From Oreocharis arfaki (taxonomy: Eukaryota > Chordata > Aves > Passeriformes > Paramythiidae), in assembly GCA_013398015.1 (NCBI GenBank), contig VZRR01014166.1, forward strand, positions 62,001 to 126,000: a DNA stretch of 64,000 nucleotides, in the 5' to 3' direction. A program made the translations under genes and the position numbers. This document shows positions 49,008 to 60,655 of this stretch, in pieces; position 1 is the first letter of the stretch, and each line of letters opens with the position of its first letter. Below the pieces are notes generated by a model. It made no database searches. It was not told the DNA's origin and saw only the letters and a list, made by a program, of their open reading frames with translations.

Positions 49008-49270
49008 CCGGGGCGGCCTCGGGCAGCGCGGGCCGCTACCCTCGGTCCGCGCTTCCACAGGGACGGGGGATGCTGGAGCGTGTCCGGCCAGGGCCAGCGA
49101 GCCTCCTGAAAGGACTGGGGAACGAGTTTGATGAGCAGCGGCTGAGGGAGCCGGGGGTCTCCAGGAGGCTCCTGGGGACCTCATCACTCCCTGACAGGAG
49201 GGTGTAGTGAGGTGGGGCCGGTCTCTTCTGCCGTGTCTGCAGGGAGGGGAACAGAGGAAACGTCCGTAAA
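48530..49270 (-). promoter_or_regulatory. MAP7D3: CpG island promoter of MAP7D3
   Basis: CpG density and GC content rise sharply compared with the AT-rich flanks, and the island surrounds exon 1. It contains long G and C runs (48822-48831, 48868-48875) and no evident TATA box, as usual for a housekeeping-type promoter. The transcription start is not determinable here; boundaries are approximate. Confidence 0.75.
48914..49007 (-). CDS. MAP7D3: MAP7D3 exon 1 (start codon)
   Basis: ATG at 49007-49005 opens MDAGALLVPGTAGAGG, then a serine run and LKGLREQM. The donor is ATGG|GTGAGA at 48914/48913, leaving one base that makes valine with exon 2. The serine run is a GGA/TCC triplet repeat with one unresolved base (N at 48957). 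The frame is also open upstream to another ATG at 49184-49182; the downstream start is chosen because family members begin close to the LKGLRE motif. Confidence 0.82.
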
Positions 49271-49425
49271 CGGCGACAGCAAGAGATTCAGATTAGATAT
49301 TAGAAAAAAGAAATTCACTTTTCAGGTGATCAGGTATTGGAACCGGCTGCCCAGGGAGGTGGGGGAGTCGCCGTCTCTGGAGGTGTTTAAGAGGTGTCTG
49401 CATCCTGTGCTGAGTGATGTGGTTT
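49208..49425 (+). repeat. CR1 LINE 3'-end fragment, forward
   Basis: The stretch contains the CR1 3'-region hallmarks GGTGGGGCCGGTCTCTTC, AGATTAGATATTAGAAAAAA, GGCTGCCCAGGGAGGTGG and CTGGAGGTGTTTAAGA. It is 5'-truncated, as usual for CR1, and lies about 200 bp upstream of the MAP7D3 start codon. It stops abruptly at GGTTTA, where an inverted CR1 begins. Confidence 0.85.
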
Positions 49426-49556
49426 AGAATCATGGAATTGTCAAGATTGGAAGAGACCTTCAAGATGATCAAGTCCAGCCATCCACTCAGCACTGCCACT
49501 GCAACCACTAAACCATATCAGCCAGTGCCAGATCCAGAAACCTCTTAAATACGCCT
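49426..49556 (-). repeat. CR1 LINE 3'-end fragment, inverted
   Basis: Reads as the reverse complement of a CR1 tail: AGAATCATGGAATTGTCAAG, TTGGAAGAGACCTTCAAGAT and CTAAACCATATCAGCC, ending AGAAACCTCTTAAATACG. It joins the forward copy directly, with GGTTTA present on both sides (49421-49426 and about 49559-49564), which suggests insertion of one element into the other. Confidence 0.78.
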
Positions 49557-49774
49557 TTGGTTTAGTGGTTTAGGGGTTGAATATTTTGAATATTCTATGA
49601 ACATCTGCCAAAGGGGCCGACAGAATTGGCCGCCCCACAGGAGCCATCGTGGTCCCCGGTGGGCTGGTGCTGAGGGGAGCCCAGCACCACTGGCCAGCTC
49701 CGAGCCGGATGGGCATGGGACAGCTCCTCAGATACCTCGCAGACCAGGGGTAATTTGTGTCCCCACAGCAACTG

Positions 49775-49850
49775 CAAATGTCATCCCATTACTGCATGGG
49801 GTTTGGAACTGGACGGTCTTTAAGGTCCTTTCCAACCTAAATCGGTGTGT
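49775..49850 (+). repeat. CR1-like 3'-terminal fragment
   Basis: The segment with GGTTTGGAACTGGACGGTCT and TTTAAGGTCCTTTCCAACCT matches the last part of CR1 3' ends. It may be the tail of the forward element broken by the inverted insertion, or a separate copy. Confidence 0.6.
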
Positions 49851-49859
49851 TACTAACGA

Positions 49860-52780
49860 TGATGAATTCCCTTCCAATAGAGAGTTCTCAAGGAAAGATG
49901 CTGCTCTAGTTGGTTATCAATAAATTCGGGAATAATCTCTTCTCATTTTGCCTCTGAGTTTACGCTCTGAGAACAGTGAAGGTAAAGCAGCGTCCACGGC
50001 CATACTAAAGGGCAGGTTCTTTGGGCCTTGTGCAGGAAACTCCTTTTGCAATCATGAACAGAAAATTTGCCTTTCAGTGGGCCAAAAAATTATCCCATAA
50101 ATGTGATGAATGCAGAAAAAGAAGCAGTAAGATAAGGTGGATAAGAGAGAACAAAGAAGGAGCAAAAAAGAGAGAACAAAAAAGGAGCCTTTTAAATATT
50201 CCAAGCAGGGCTCCATTTTAGCTTGACTATTCACACCACAGCTTTGCCCTGTTGTTTCCTTTTTTTTTCTAATGTTGGCTATATGTGTGTGTAGAGAATC
50301 CTTTGTCTGTTGTTTCCTCTCAGTGTTAATAGAATGTCAATTAATAGTAGTACTATTTAAAATAAAAGGGCAGCTAAAGGGGAAAAAACCCCTACACATT
50401 CAGTGCCAAATTTCCTAGGTTTATGTTTATAATGTGTGGTAATAACACCTTGCCACTTAGCAATCTCCATGTCTTTTATACACATGCTGAAATTAAATTT
50501 CACCATTCCACTGAGAGACATTCAGATGTTATCCTCATTTTACAGATGAGAAGACTGAGTCACTGAAATCAAAATCTCTGGTTATGTCATGAACAAAGCA
50601 GCACAGCGAAAAAGCCCAGCCCATGTTTCTTGATTCCTTGTTCTGTATCCATGTATTTTTCCATCTTCCTTTAATCAGCAACTATCAGAAAATGTCACCA
50701 AAACGGTTTGTATTGATTCTCAACAGCATAAAGTATAATAGATGTGGTATGAAAAAATGGTCAAACTACCTGATAGAATGTAATTTTTATGTTTTGCAAG
50801 CCCCCAAAGTAATGTGTAGTTATAGGGCTGTACTTTCCATATCTGTAATAATAAAGTATTCATTAATGTTTTGAGGTGCCTTTGAATTTTTATTAGGTTA
50901 CAGTTATCCTCCTTAACTTTCCCATTTCTTTAACACACTGTGCAATAAAAGAGGTCAGAGTCTATTTATACGTTTTTGTTCCTCTGAGAAAGATGAGACA
51001 ACTGGCATGGGAGCAATCTCACTGAAGGGGATGCTTGCAAACAGAATGGGCAACTAAAATTCATTTTCAGATGAATGGCATTTTCTTTCCATCTCAACAG
51101 ACACATATGTGAGTGGTCTCACTGCTTGCAATTTGACACGCCTGATATTCTGCACGTGCAGAGCTTCAGAGAAGAAGGTATGAATTACAACAAGGGAAAT
51201 AAACCAAGTGTTGCACACTCAGGATGTTTGTGGTGGTGCAGTGGAGGCTGTAAAGTTAAAATAAAAAGGCCAAGCACATCCAAATTCATGGGAGATAAAA
51301 GGACTCCTGAGGTAGAAGTGGGGCATTGTCCCTCCCTGCTCTCCATGTATCTACATACTGCTTGATAAGCATATGTTTTATCTTTAGGCACACAGGAACT
51401 GAGCTAAGAAAATCTGCCCCAATGTGGAAAATGTGTTATCCCTTTCTCTGATGAGCAGTTTGGGAATGTTTGAGCTAATGTTGCAGCAATTGCAAATGTA
51501 ACATCCATCTTATTTGCTTTTAAACCTCGCTTCTCAGATTTTCAGTTCAGTCATGTAATTACTGCTTATGCATTTTTGGTGGAACTTCCTTAAAATTTTG
51601 ACCTTGCATGGCTTCAGCAGCACTTGTAATTGCCTTTCAATTTTTCAGCATTTTCAGATTTGATTGCAGTAGCTGATTTATCCTAATCCTTTAGAGACTA
51701 TCCTTTTTTCCACGTCTGTGTGGAAAAATGAATAATTTAATTTTACAGTCATTTCTTCTGTCCTTTTAGTTTTCATGTGATAGTTTCTGACAAATCTTTC
51801 AAAGCTGTTTCAGGCCGAATCACTGATGGGTGCATATTAGCATTGTGAGATCAGAATCAATAGAGCCCTGGCACTGCATGTAATGTGAGATTCCAGGGGG
51901 TCATACTATCCATTTCAGTTTAAGGAATACTGAAAGTAGTTGGAATAAGAATAGCTGAAATTAGTCAGGTAGAAGCTTGCACTTGTGATGACCCAGATGC
52001 AAAAAGAAATGCTCAGAAAATACCTAAGCCACTGATAGATCTGGGGAGGGTATCAGAGGAAGAAGCACACACCTATTTATTCCTTACTCTGTTTCCCAAA
52101 GTACCCAGTGTTACACAGTATTAGATGTTATGCTTGTTGGGACTCAGTCTGAAATCTGGTATAATGGTTTTTATATTCTAGTTCAAGAAAACAGCCCCCA
52201 GATTTTCTGTCAGACTACAGGTCCTAATTCCTTTGGTCATTGAAGTATCTAACAGTAAAATGTTTGTGTATGTTCAACTTTATTTATGTCAGAGTCTCGC
52301 TGAGTAAGAGCTAAAACAAGAAACCAGGGAAATTAAATGTGTTTGTATATTTATATCCCTGTGTAGGATTTTGAAAAATTATGAACAAGTATTTCCAAAT
52401 GTTTTAAGTCCAAAAGCATAAGGCCTGTATTGTGACAGATTATAGTGGGTTTCCTGTGGTGAATGTAACTGCTTTGGCTGATGGAAAGAAAATCGGTGGC
52501 ATGAAAATTACTGTAGCTGCCCAATCTTCTTTCCAAATGGGCTTTAACTGCACATTCTTGTTTATTACTCTCCTGCTGGGACAAATACCTGCAAATCTTG
52601 GTGTTACTAATACATCTGTGCCCTAAGGACCTCATTTCTCAGCTCTGGCTCAAGTTCACATGTATTTATCTGGATGAATAATTCCTTAGATATGAAGTTA
52701 TTAGACAATATTGCCTAATAGAAGAGATACAGAATCCGTCCTTTAGTTTGTCCTTGGCCTAGTATGTTTATTAGTTACCT
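49860..52780. other. Intergenic DNA upstream of MAP7D3
   Basis: AT-rich with no exon-like frame that I recognise. It includes a short imperfect tandem repeat (50143-50188). Confidence 0.5.
50143..50188. repeat. Short purine-rich tandem repeat
   Basis: Two 21-bp copies (50143-50163 and 50168-50188) of a purine-rich AAGAGAGAACAAAR-type unit differ at one base, with a period of 25 bp. Confidence 0.7.
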
Positions 52781-53545
52781 GGATGATGGAATGGGAAGCA
52801 TCCCTTTATCATTTGTATGCACTGCTGATACGGTAGAGTACAAGCATAGAATTTAAAATGATCCTGAAAGTTAGAGATATAATCCAGGAGAAGATGAGGG
52901 TAAATAGGGACTGGTGAAAGATAAAACATTTAGACAAGAACAATTCAGTGCAGAAAGGCATGACAGAGGACAGCTTGCTAAACAGCAGATAGAGCAGAAA
53001 ATAATCTGGGATGTCACAAGCTGAACATGAGTCAACAGTTGCTTGGTGTTGTGAAAAGGGAAGCACCTGAGAGCTGGGTCAAAGGATGGGCTCTGGGACC
53101 CACAGCCCCGCTCTGCTCATCAGCAGTGCTGGAGATCAGCAGGACCACCCTCGGGGTGCTGCCCAAGAAGATACAAGCCAGATGGGGAACATCTAGAGGA
53201 AGTCAGAAGAAATAATGAGAGGATAAATGAAGAAAGTTAAAGAATTGGAATTTTTTTCAGTCTAAAGTAGAGGTAAATGAAGGGTGATAATCTGCTTTCT
53301 TTGAAACAGAGAGAATAAAAGATGATTAACGTTATTTTAATCAGGGAAAATTATTTGATTTTAAGGAAAACATTATCAGGTAGGGGTAGGGAAGTAATAG
53401 TGAGATAGATTGCTGGGGAAGCAGTAAAGCTCCAGCATTGGGGATCTGTGTCTGGGTGAGTGTCAGCCCAGAAAGACAGGTCTGATCAGAGAGACCCCAT
53501 GACCTCTTGAGCTCTGTCTCAGCTCTGTGTTTCTGTGATTCTGGC
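52780..53545 (+). repeat. Old degraded CR1 LINE fragment, forward
   Basis: Scattered matches in CR1 order: GATGATGGAATGGGAAGCAT, then CACAAGCTGAACATGAGTCA followed by a GTTGTGAAAAGGGAAG segment, and at the end CCCATGACCTCTTGAGCTCT with GTGTTTCTGTGATTCTG. The reading frame is destroyed and the copy is clearly older than the one at 62352. Limits are approximate. Confidence 0.6.
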
Positions 53546-54984
53546 ACTCCTATTTGTCCGTTTTGGGACTATTGGCCAGAACAAGTATTTTTCACTGCAA
53601 GGGTTGCAGAACTGCCTTCTAAAATTAGACAGAGTGTTCTAAGCAGTGACAAAAGATAAATGAGTTCAAGGGAAGACATGGTGGTCATGTGGCTGCTTGG
53701 TTGGCTGGCAGAGAGGGTTTGACGCTTCAGTGCATGACACCAGTTCTCTATCTGAGATCGTCCTTTCTGTATAATAGTTTAGCAAGGCCAGGAGACCAAC
53801 TTATACAGAAAGGAATTAAGTAAGAACATGCACAGGTAACGTATGGAAACAGATCCACTCCTTTCCTATCTGCCATGCTGTGCCTGCCCATCAGTTCTTA
53901 CTTCATAGAATTACACCTACATGTTGTCTTAGAAAACATATTCCCATACAAATTTTAGTTCCTGCAGGGGTCAATATAGGGTTTAGTAAGTCTGTTCTCA
54001 CCATCTCTTGTCTCTTCAGTGTTTATGTATCTACTTATTTATTCTGTGGCTTTCCGTCAAGCATAAGCTCTCTCTAAGGTTGGCAGTTGCTGCATTGTGT
54101 ATGTGTATGGGTGTGTCTGGTAAGCTGAGCACACTGAAGACAGTAAACAAATAATCGTAAATTATAAAAGTTAAGCTCCTCGGCCAATTCTTGTGAAAGT
54201 GGCTGCCTAACAGTGTGTGTCAAAGCTGCATCTGTTCAACCAAACTGAGATGCTCTGTGCTCAAGTTCTCACTGCATGTGTCATCACTGGCTATTTATTT
54301 GTGTTGCCACATGGTCTAGGAGCCTGCAGGAATAATGGCTAAACACAGACCACAGTAGGCTGCTCCCTACCCCAAACAGCCCAAACCTGGTCCTGGATTT
54401 GCTACAGGAACTGTAGAGCAGCTGAATAATTTTTAAAATAATTTCCATACTTGTTTCCCTCCTGTCTTGATCTGATTTGGAGCAGTTCATTCCCCAAAGG
54501 AAAGATTAAGGAGAATCAGCTCAGTCGATTTTCTTAAGGTACAAATCCCATCACACCGAGTCATTGTACAAATTCAGCACTGGCTGTGCAGATTCCAGCA
54601 TCTCCCTTTGCCTACAGCACAGTCTGGTAATTATTACTGAATCATTTGAAATTATCCAGAATTTTGATGTGATTACCGTCAATGGCACTTGGTAATATGA
54701 TTTCAACAAGCTAAACACTGATATGGTAATCCTTATCACTTCTAACACCAAACAATTTAATCTTATCACCATGTGCTGATGAGATAATATATTCCAGTAG
54801 TGGCTTTTTATGAATATTTTATTGTTCCAAGTGGTGTTGAGATAAAACACTGATGTGAGTTACAGTATTTTGTTAGCAGTGCTGTGCATCTGACTGAGAG
54901 GACATTTTTTGAAGACTCTTAAATGACTTCTCAAATCTATGTAATGATCTAAAAATCCATCTGATTGATCCCTGCCTAGAAGTG

Positions 54985-55034
54985 AATATGCACAGAAATA
55001 AGTGCATATTTCCCATGCACTTATGGGAAATATG
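54985..55034. repeat. Three overlapping inverted repeats
   Basis: Within 50 nt there are perfect arms of 9 bp (54985-54993 with 55002-55010), 10 bp (54998-55007 with 55015-55024) and 12 bp (55005-55016 with 55023-55034). The arms overlap, so the hairpins exclude each other. Confidence 0.85.
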
Positions 55035-58000
55035 AGAATACAGAATAATTTTTCAGTTGTTTGAGCATGAAAATATTTCTAAGTAACTTAGTGCTGCTTA
55101 GATATTTTTCTTTGTAACAGCTCGAAGGTTGCTGCTTTTGAAGGATCAGTTGTCCAGGAAGTCTCCTTGGACAAAAAAGAACAGTCAGTCATGCAAATCT
55201 TGTTTTGTGCAGAGCTCCTTGGCAGAGACCAGGAGAGTCCCTGGTAACTGCCTCACTGCCTGTGGAAAAAGCAAGAATAAAGAGCAGTAGTAGTGATGAT
55301 GGGGAAGGTTCTTAGCACAAGGACAGAAACTTGGTCTGAAGTGTTTGCTTCCCTAAGTTGTTTTAAGATGTTTGCTTGGGGTTTGAAGAGTGGCTCTGCC
55401 TGCAGTAAGAATGAGATTTGTCAGGGATAGTTCCCATTTCCCAAACTCTGTGTAGATCTTTTGCTTCAGACTGCCACCTGCTCTCCCTACATTTCCTGGC
55501 AGGCCCGGATTTAATAGCCCTGTTACATTGTCTAGATTCCCTGCAGGGGTTTGGTACAGGCAATGTGCTGCCTTTAGCCAGCCATTCCCATTCCAAAGGA
55601 AAGTGAACTCGAGCCAAGGAGAACCCTGGAAGTGATGGTTACACTGTTACATGCACAAAGGAGGAGAGGACAAAGAAATGGCTTTGCAGCAGCAGCAGCA
55701 AAAATCCACCAAAAATGTAATATTGATTTTATGAACGCACTTGATAGCTGGAGCGAATTTAATCCAAATTTTAACCTTCTGCAGTATTTTGGCATTTACT
55801 TACCTGAAAATCCCTTCTTTATCCCAATGCCTTCTAGCTGTTGTTCCAAGCAGCTTGTAAGGGAAGTGGGCCCTAACAGGTTTTGTTTTAGGATGGCTTC
55901 CTCCAGTTTGCTTTCCCCTCTCCTCAGGGTCAAAGATGCTCTTGGTGTGGGATGGATGCTTCTGGAGCTGCACCATAAAGGCCCATATGTGAGTCTAGCA
56001 CAGGGAAGTGCTGGCTGCATTCACCGTGCTGAGAAACTGTGGTTCCATTTCTCACCTGGAAGTAACAATCTGTTAATTCTGCTGCTGAATTTGCCTCTCC
56101 CCCATTCATTAAATCAAATCTTACCAAGTTCAATATGGGGTAAAGTCTATGGGTCCTATTCAGCAGCATGAAAAAAAATTTCAGCTCTTGGATTACATAA
56201 TCAGTTTTAAAAGACCAATTTCATACTGAAATAACGTTTAGGCAAACAGCAAAGTTTCTGTCTGTAAGAAAATTTATTTGGAGAACAGCTTTAGCAGTGT
56301 GGTTGTTACTGAACTTTACAGTGTTCCTTCCTGTTTTGGCTTGGAGATTGCTGCCTTGGCAATTCCCACTGGCTCCTTACATGGCTTGGAAAGACCCTGG
56401 TCTCACAGGCTGCTTCGCCATAAACCCTACCTTGTCCTCCCATGAAATGGGCCCTCTGCTCTTGACCAGCTGAATGAACTGAAGTGGGATTCTGCAGGGA
56501 CAAGCAGGAGGCCCCTGCCACGGTTTGGGGCTGTAACACTGTGAAGCTCCTGTATTCCAGCATAGAAAGAGGGCAAGGAGATAAATGACTCCAGTGTTTG
56601 TTTGTTTGTTTTGCCTAAAGAAGGTTCTTTGTAAGCGTATTCCACATGAGGATTCTTCTATCCACGTAAATAGATCCCTTGTGTCTGAATTTAAGACTCT
56701 GTATATTGTTCCTTGTGCAATGGCTTAGAAATACTTTGGAGGCATTATCTGAGAGCTTTTGTGGCTTCTCTCACATATTTCCTCTGCCTCCCTGCTCCTA
56801 CACATCTATGCATACACAGTGAGAGATGCAGGGTCAAGTTCTGATCAGACTTCTGCTCATTTTACACATACAAAACTCTCTTTTTGCACTTTTTTATTTT
56901 CTGAATTTCACCTATAAATCACTTTTGGACCCACTAGGCAGGTCTTTGTAAACACTAGCCCAACAAGAGCTGTGCTACTGACGACCTCAGACTCCAGAAG
57001 GAGTGATAACTGGCCAAATTTGGAGCTGGGAGCCTTAAAACACAAGCACCAGCCCATCTGTGGCCAGTTCCCCTGCCTGGTGGGGTTGTTTTGTGAAGTT
57101 GTTACTACAGAATCAAAGCAGTGCCATTTATTCTTGACACTGTGGATTGCATTGCAGGGACAGCCCTAACGAATCGCTTGCATCTGTCATAAGCAGGTTT
57201 CCCATTTGGGTTACTTTTCATTTAAAGCTCTGACTGGCGGCATGGAGCGGGAAGAGAGAGGCCAGATGTTTCTCCTTGAGCCTTTTCTGATTTTCTCTCC
57301 CTCAAAAGTTAACCATTACACGGTTCCTTTGGCTTCATATTTTTATCTAATGTCAGTGTTGGGAAGTCTTCACAATCAAAATCTAAGAAAGCATTTTCTA
57401 GCTTTCCTAGCAGAACACATTTCAAAATGTGTCTGTGAGCTGCAACAGAATTAGGCTTTACACAAGAGAAAAAGAATACGTGCTCCACTTACAAAAAAGA
57501 AAATTAATTAATCAAAATTACTATTATAAAATGATCAGGTTTTTTAATGGGCAGGTAACAAGAGGTCCCTGCATGGACTGTGTGCAGGTGATTGATGTGA
57601 GGCAGCCTATGTGTGTGAGACCTTTCTGTGGTATCTGAGGTTTTCAAAGTCAGAGATGCAGATGCTAGAAGTCTGGCAGTGCCACTCTGCCTGCAGAGCC
57701 AATCAGTTATCCAGCCCCTCCCAGGCAATCAGGGACGTGCTCTGTAATTAGGCCCCCAGTGTAGCTGTCAGTAATGAGTACTGGCTCGGTTCTTGAAGCA
57801 CTGTAGGTGTAAAATAATAGCTAAGTTCCTCATGATGACTAAATTGATGCTGTGGGCAGCAACATGAAGGATTGTTGCCCCCCATGAAATCCACTCCATC
57901 CAGTCCGTTGCCTTCTAGATCGACATTTTTTTGCTTCTTTGGCAAGGACACAGATTTCTTCCTTCTAGAAATTTAAGGGCCAAACTAGCAAGACATTTAA

Positions 58001-59012
58001 ATATTTCTGAAATAAATGAAATGTAGTATAGCATGGAGGAATCTTTTAGATACATTTTGTGGCAATGCTGGCTGATAAATTATATTATGTCCAGAAGAAC
58101 TCTCCAGAGGGTAATTCTCTTCCATACCCCTGCACAGTGAACCAGGAACAGCAGCCACCAACCACCTGAACACCCAGAAAAACAGCTTCAGTCAAGCACT
58201 GAGCACATACTCTATGAGCTTTTCGAGGCAAACCATTCAGTTTTGGTACTCTCCAACCCACATTCAGCTAACAGAAACCTCTAGGGCTCTTGTGTTCTGG
58301 GAGTTAATGGCTTTCAGTATGACTGCTATTAGCACAGGTCACAGCATTGCTAATAGAGTTTCCACTTGTTTCCTTGCCACGACGTCAGCTTTCACATGTG
58401 AAGGTTTCTGTCTCAAGTCAGCAGTGGTGAGCCCTGAGTGGTTTGAAATCCTGCAGTCAGTGGCCTGGTATAAATGGCTGTGAGCACAGTGTGATAATAC
58501 CCATGTGTGCATAAACTGGGCTGCAAGTGTGTTGTTGGGGTTGAATGGTTTGTTCAGCGAAGAAGAAAAAAGGAGAGAAATTTGAAGAGGCCTGGATATT
58601 CTCCTTTGCCTTACTGTGGTGATGCAGCACCTGCTTTGGTATCTGAGATTCCCACCTCCAAGGTGTTTCAGCCCTGGATCAAAGGCGGCGCCTGTTGCAG
58701 GAGCCCTTTGAAGCTTGTCCTGCTACAGGAAACGAAAAAAGAAAGGAGCAGCCAGTGCCTTGGCAGGGCTGAACATGAGGTGCTGGCTTTCCACCAGCAA
58801 TACTGGTTCTTCTTCTTAGTATGACAACAGCCTGCTCGGCCTACCAGGGCTGGAGCCTTGTCTTTTCTCAGGCGATTCCCAGGGGCAGGATTTTCAGCCA
58901 ACATGCACCTCACTGCTCAAGGGGGTATAGAGGCTGTGTAACTTGTGTGAAAAGAAGTTGTGACAAGTCCTGTCATGGCAGCACTTCAGCTGTACAAATT
59001 TGGCTGGCGAGT

Positions 59013-59043
59013 GGGTGGGGGAGTGGATGGGGGTGTGGGGGGG
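59013..59043 (+). other. G-quadruplex-forming motif
   Basis: Four G runs of 3, 5, 5 and 7 bases with spacers of 1, 7 and 3 nt on the + strand. Folding in cells is not shown by sequence. Confidence 0.7.
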
Positions 59044-60587
59044 TTTCCATTTGAAGTTTCATTTAAATACTGACATTTGCCAGTTATTACTGTACAGTGG
59101 CATCTGAGCAAACTTGAATATTTTGCCATTCCACACCTGAAAAAAGAACTACTGTAGTTCAGACCTCAGGGTAGTAAGTGTTGGCTGCTACCTACTTTTC
59201 AGTGGTAGTTCCTTATCTGCTTAAAGGCAATGCCATGAACCTCAATTAGGTAGTGCTTATACAGTGCTTTGAAATTATAGGACGCCATCTACCTTTTAAG
59301 TATTATAATGTTTCTATAACATATTCTAACAAGTACATGCTTCAGTACACAGCTGCACACTCAGCGGTAGGCCAGAAGTGCTTCCTAAGGGAAATAATCC
59401 AGGAGTTTCTGTCCCCATGGCACAATGAAATCAAGAAAAATCTTCATCAGTTTTAAATTTATAGCATGTGTACCTTCAGAGCATGGATAGCCCAGGTAAG
59501 AAAAGCAGTACAAACAGCTGCCAAATAAAACAATATTCGGTGTAGTGCAAAACCTCTGCACAATGCGATCACAGTGTGAGCAGGGCTGGAGGCAGATGGA
59601 GCAGGTATAGCATCACTGATTTCCAATTATTTCCTCCAATGTCCAGCCCAGGAGCTCCTGGTTGCTTGAGAGTGTGCTGTGCAGTGCTACAGATGTTCTT
59701 TTATTTTGATGCATTGGAGACAAGGATGAATCTGACTTCCTCATTTTGCTCTTCAGCCAATGCTGCCAGTGGTGACTTTAAGGCCTTGCTAAATTAACAA
59801 TTCATAACATTTCTGGGCTGGGGCCAGGGAGCTGTCGCTCTGTGCTTTGCACACGAGCATGGCAGTTATGTTATCCTGGGGATAGAGTGACAGCTCCAAA
59901 GGCTGCAGTGAAACGCAGTCTGGATCGGACACAGGGCAGCCAGTCGGGCCATCTGCAGGAAGGAGCACCCAAAAAGGTAACTGGCTCAGGTGGGTAATCC
60001 CCAGCAGCCTCAAAAACTCAAAGCACCCGGCCTGGTTGGATATGGGAGCTTACATTTGGCAAATTTGAGAGTTGTGACTGTGGCACCGAAGTTTTACAGT
60101 GATGGCTAGTGGTTAGGAATATGGATATGTAGTTTCTGTGGTTTGTCCACTTTAGTCCTAGCTCTTTCCCTGGCTCACCAGATCAGCGTGGGGTGTGCAT
60201 TAGCCAGAGCTGTCATGGAACAGGGCTCTGTGGCATGGTCCTTGCACATGGCTCTGCAGACCTCACTGCTCAAAGGGTGCCCCGGCCATGTAGCACCAGC
60301 CTTTTGGTGTCTCCGTCGCTGAAATCAGCAGAAAAATGACCCTGTGAGAGGGGTCTGAGGGCACAGCAGCTGCTCAGGCAAGTCGGGAGGATGGGATGGG
60401 ACGTGGGTAGGACTGCAGGGCTGGGATAGGGGTCTAGTTAGTGACACCCCTGCCAAGCTCTTGGCTTGCTGCAGCTGTAATCCCATACTCACACGTGCCA
60501 CTGGCTCCTGTCCAGTCTTCAACCTGTCTGAGGCTATCCATGCCTCACACCTCGGCTTCCACTGCCATCCCAGAGACAACGAGGATT

Positions 60588-60655
60588 GATGGGTTAACCA
60601 CTGACCAGCTGGCCCTGGGGGATGGATGGGTGAACCACTGACCAGCTGGCCCTGG
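60588..60655. repeat. Imperfect tandem duplication, 37-bp period
   Basis: Two 31-bp copies (60588-60618 and 60625-60655) starting GATGGGTTAACC and GATGGGTGAACC and ending CAGCTGGCCCTGG differ at one base. Confidence 0.85.
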
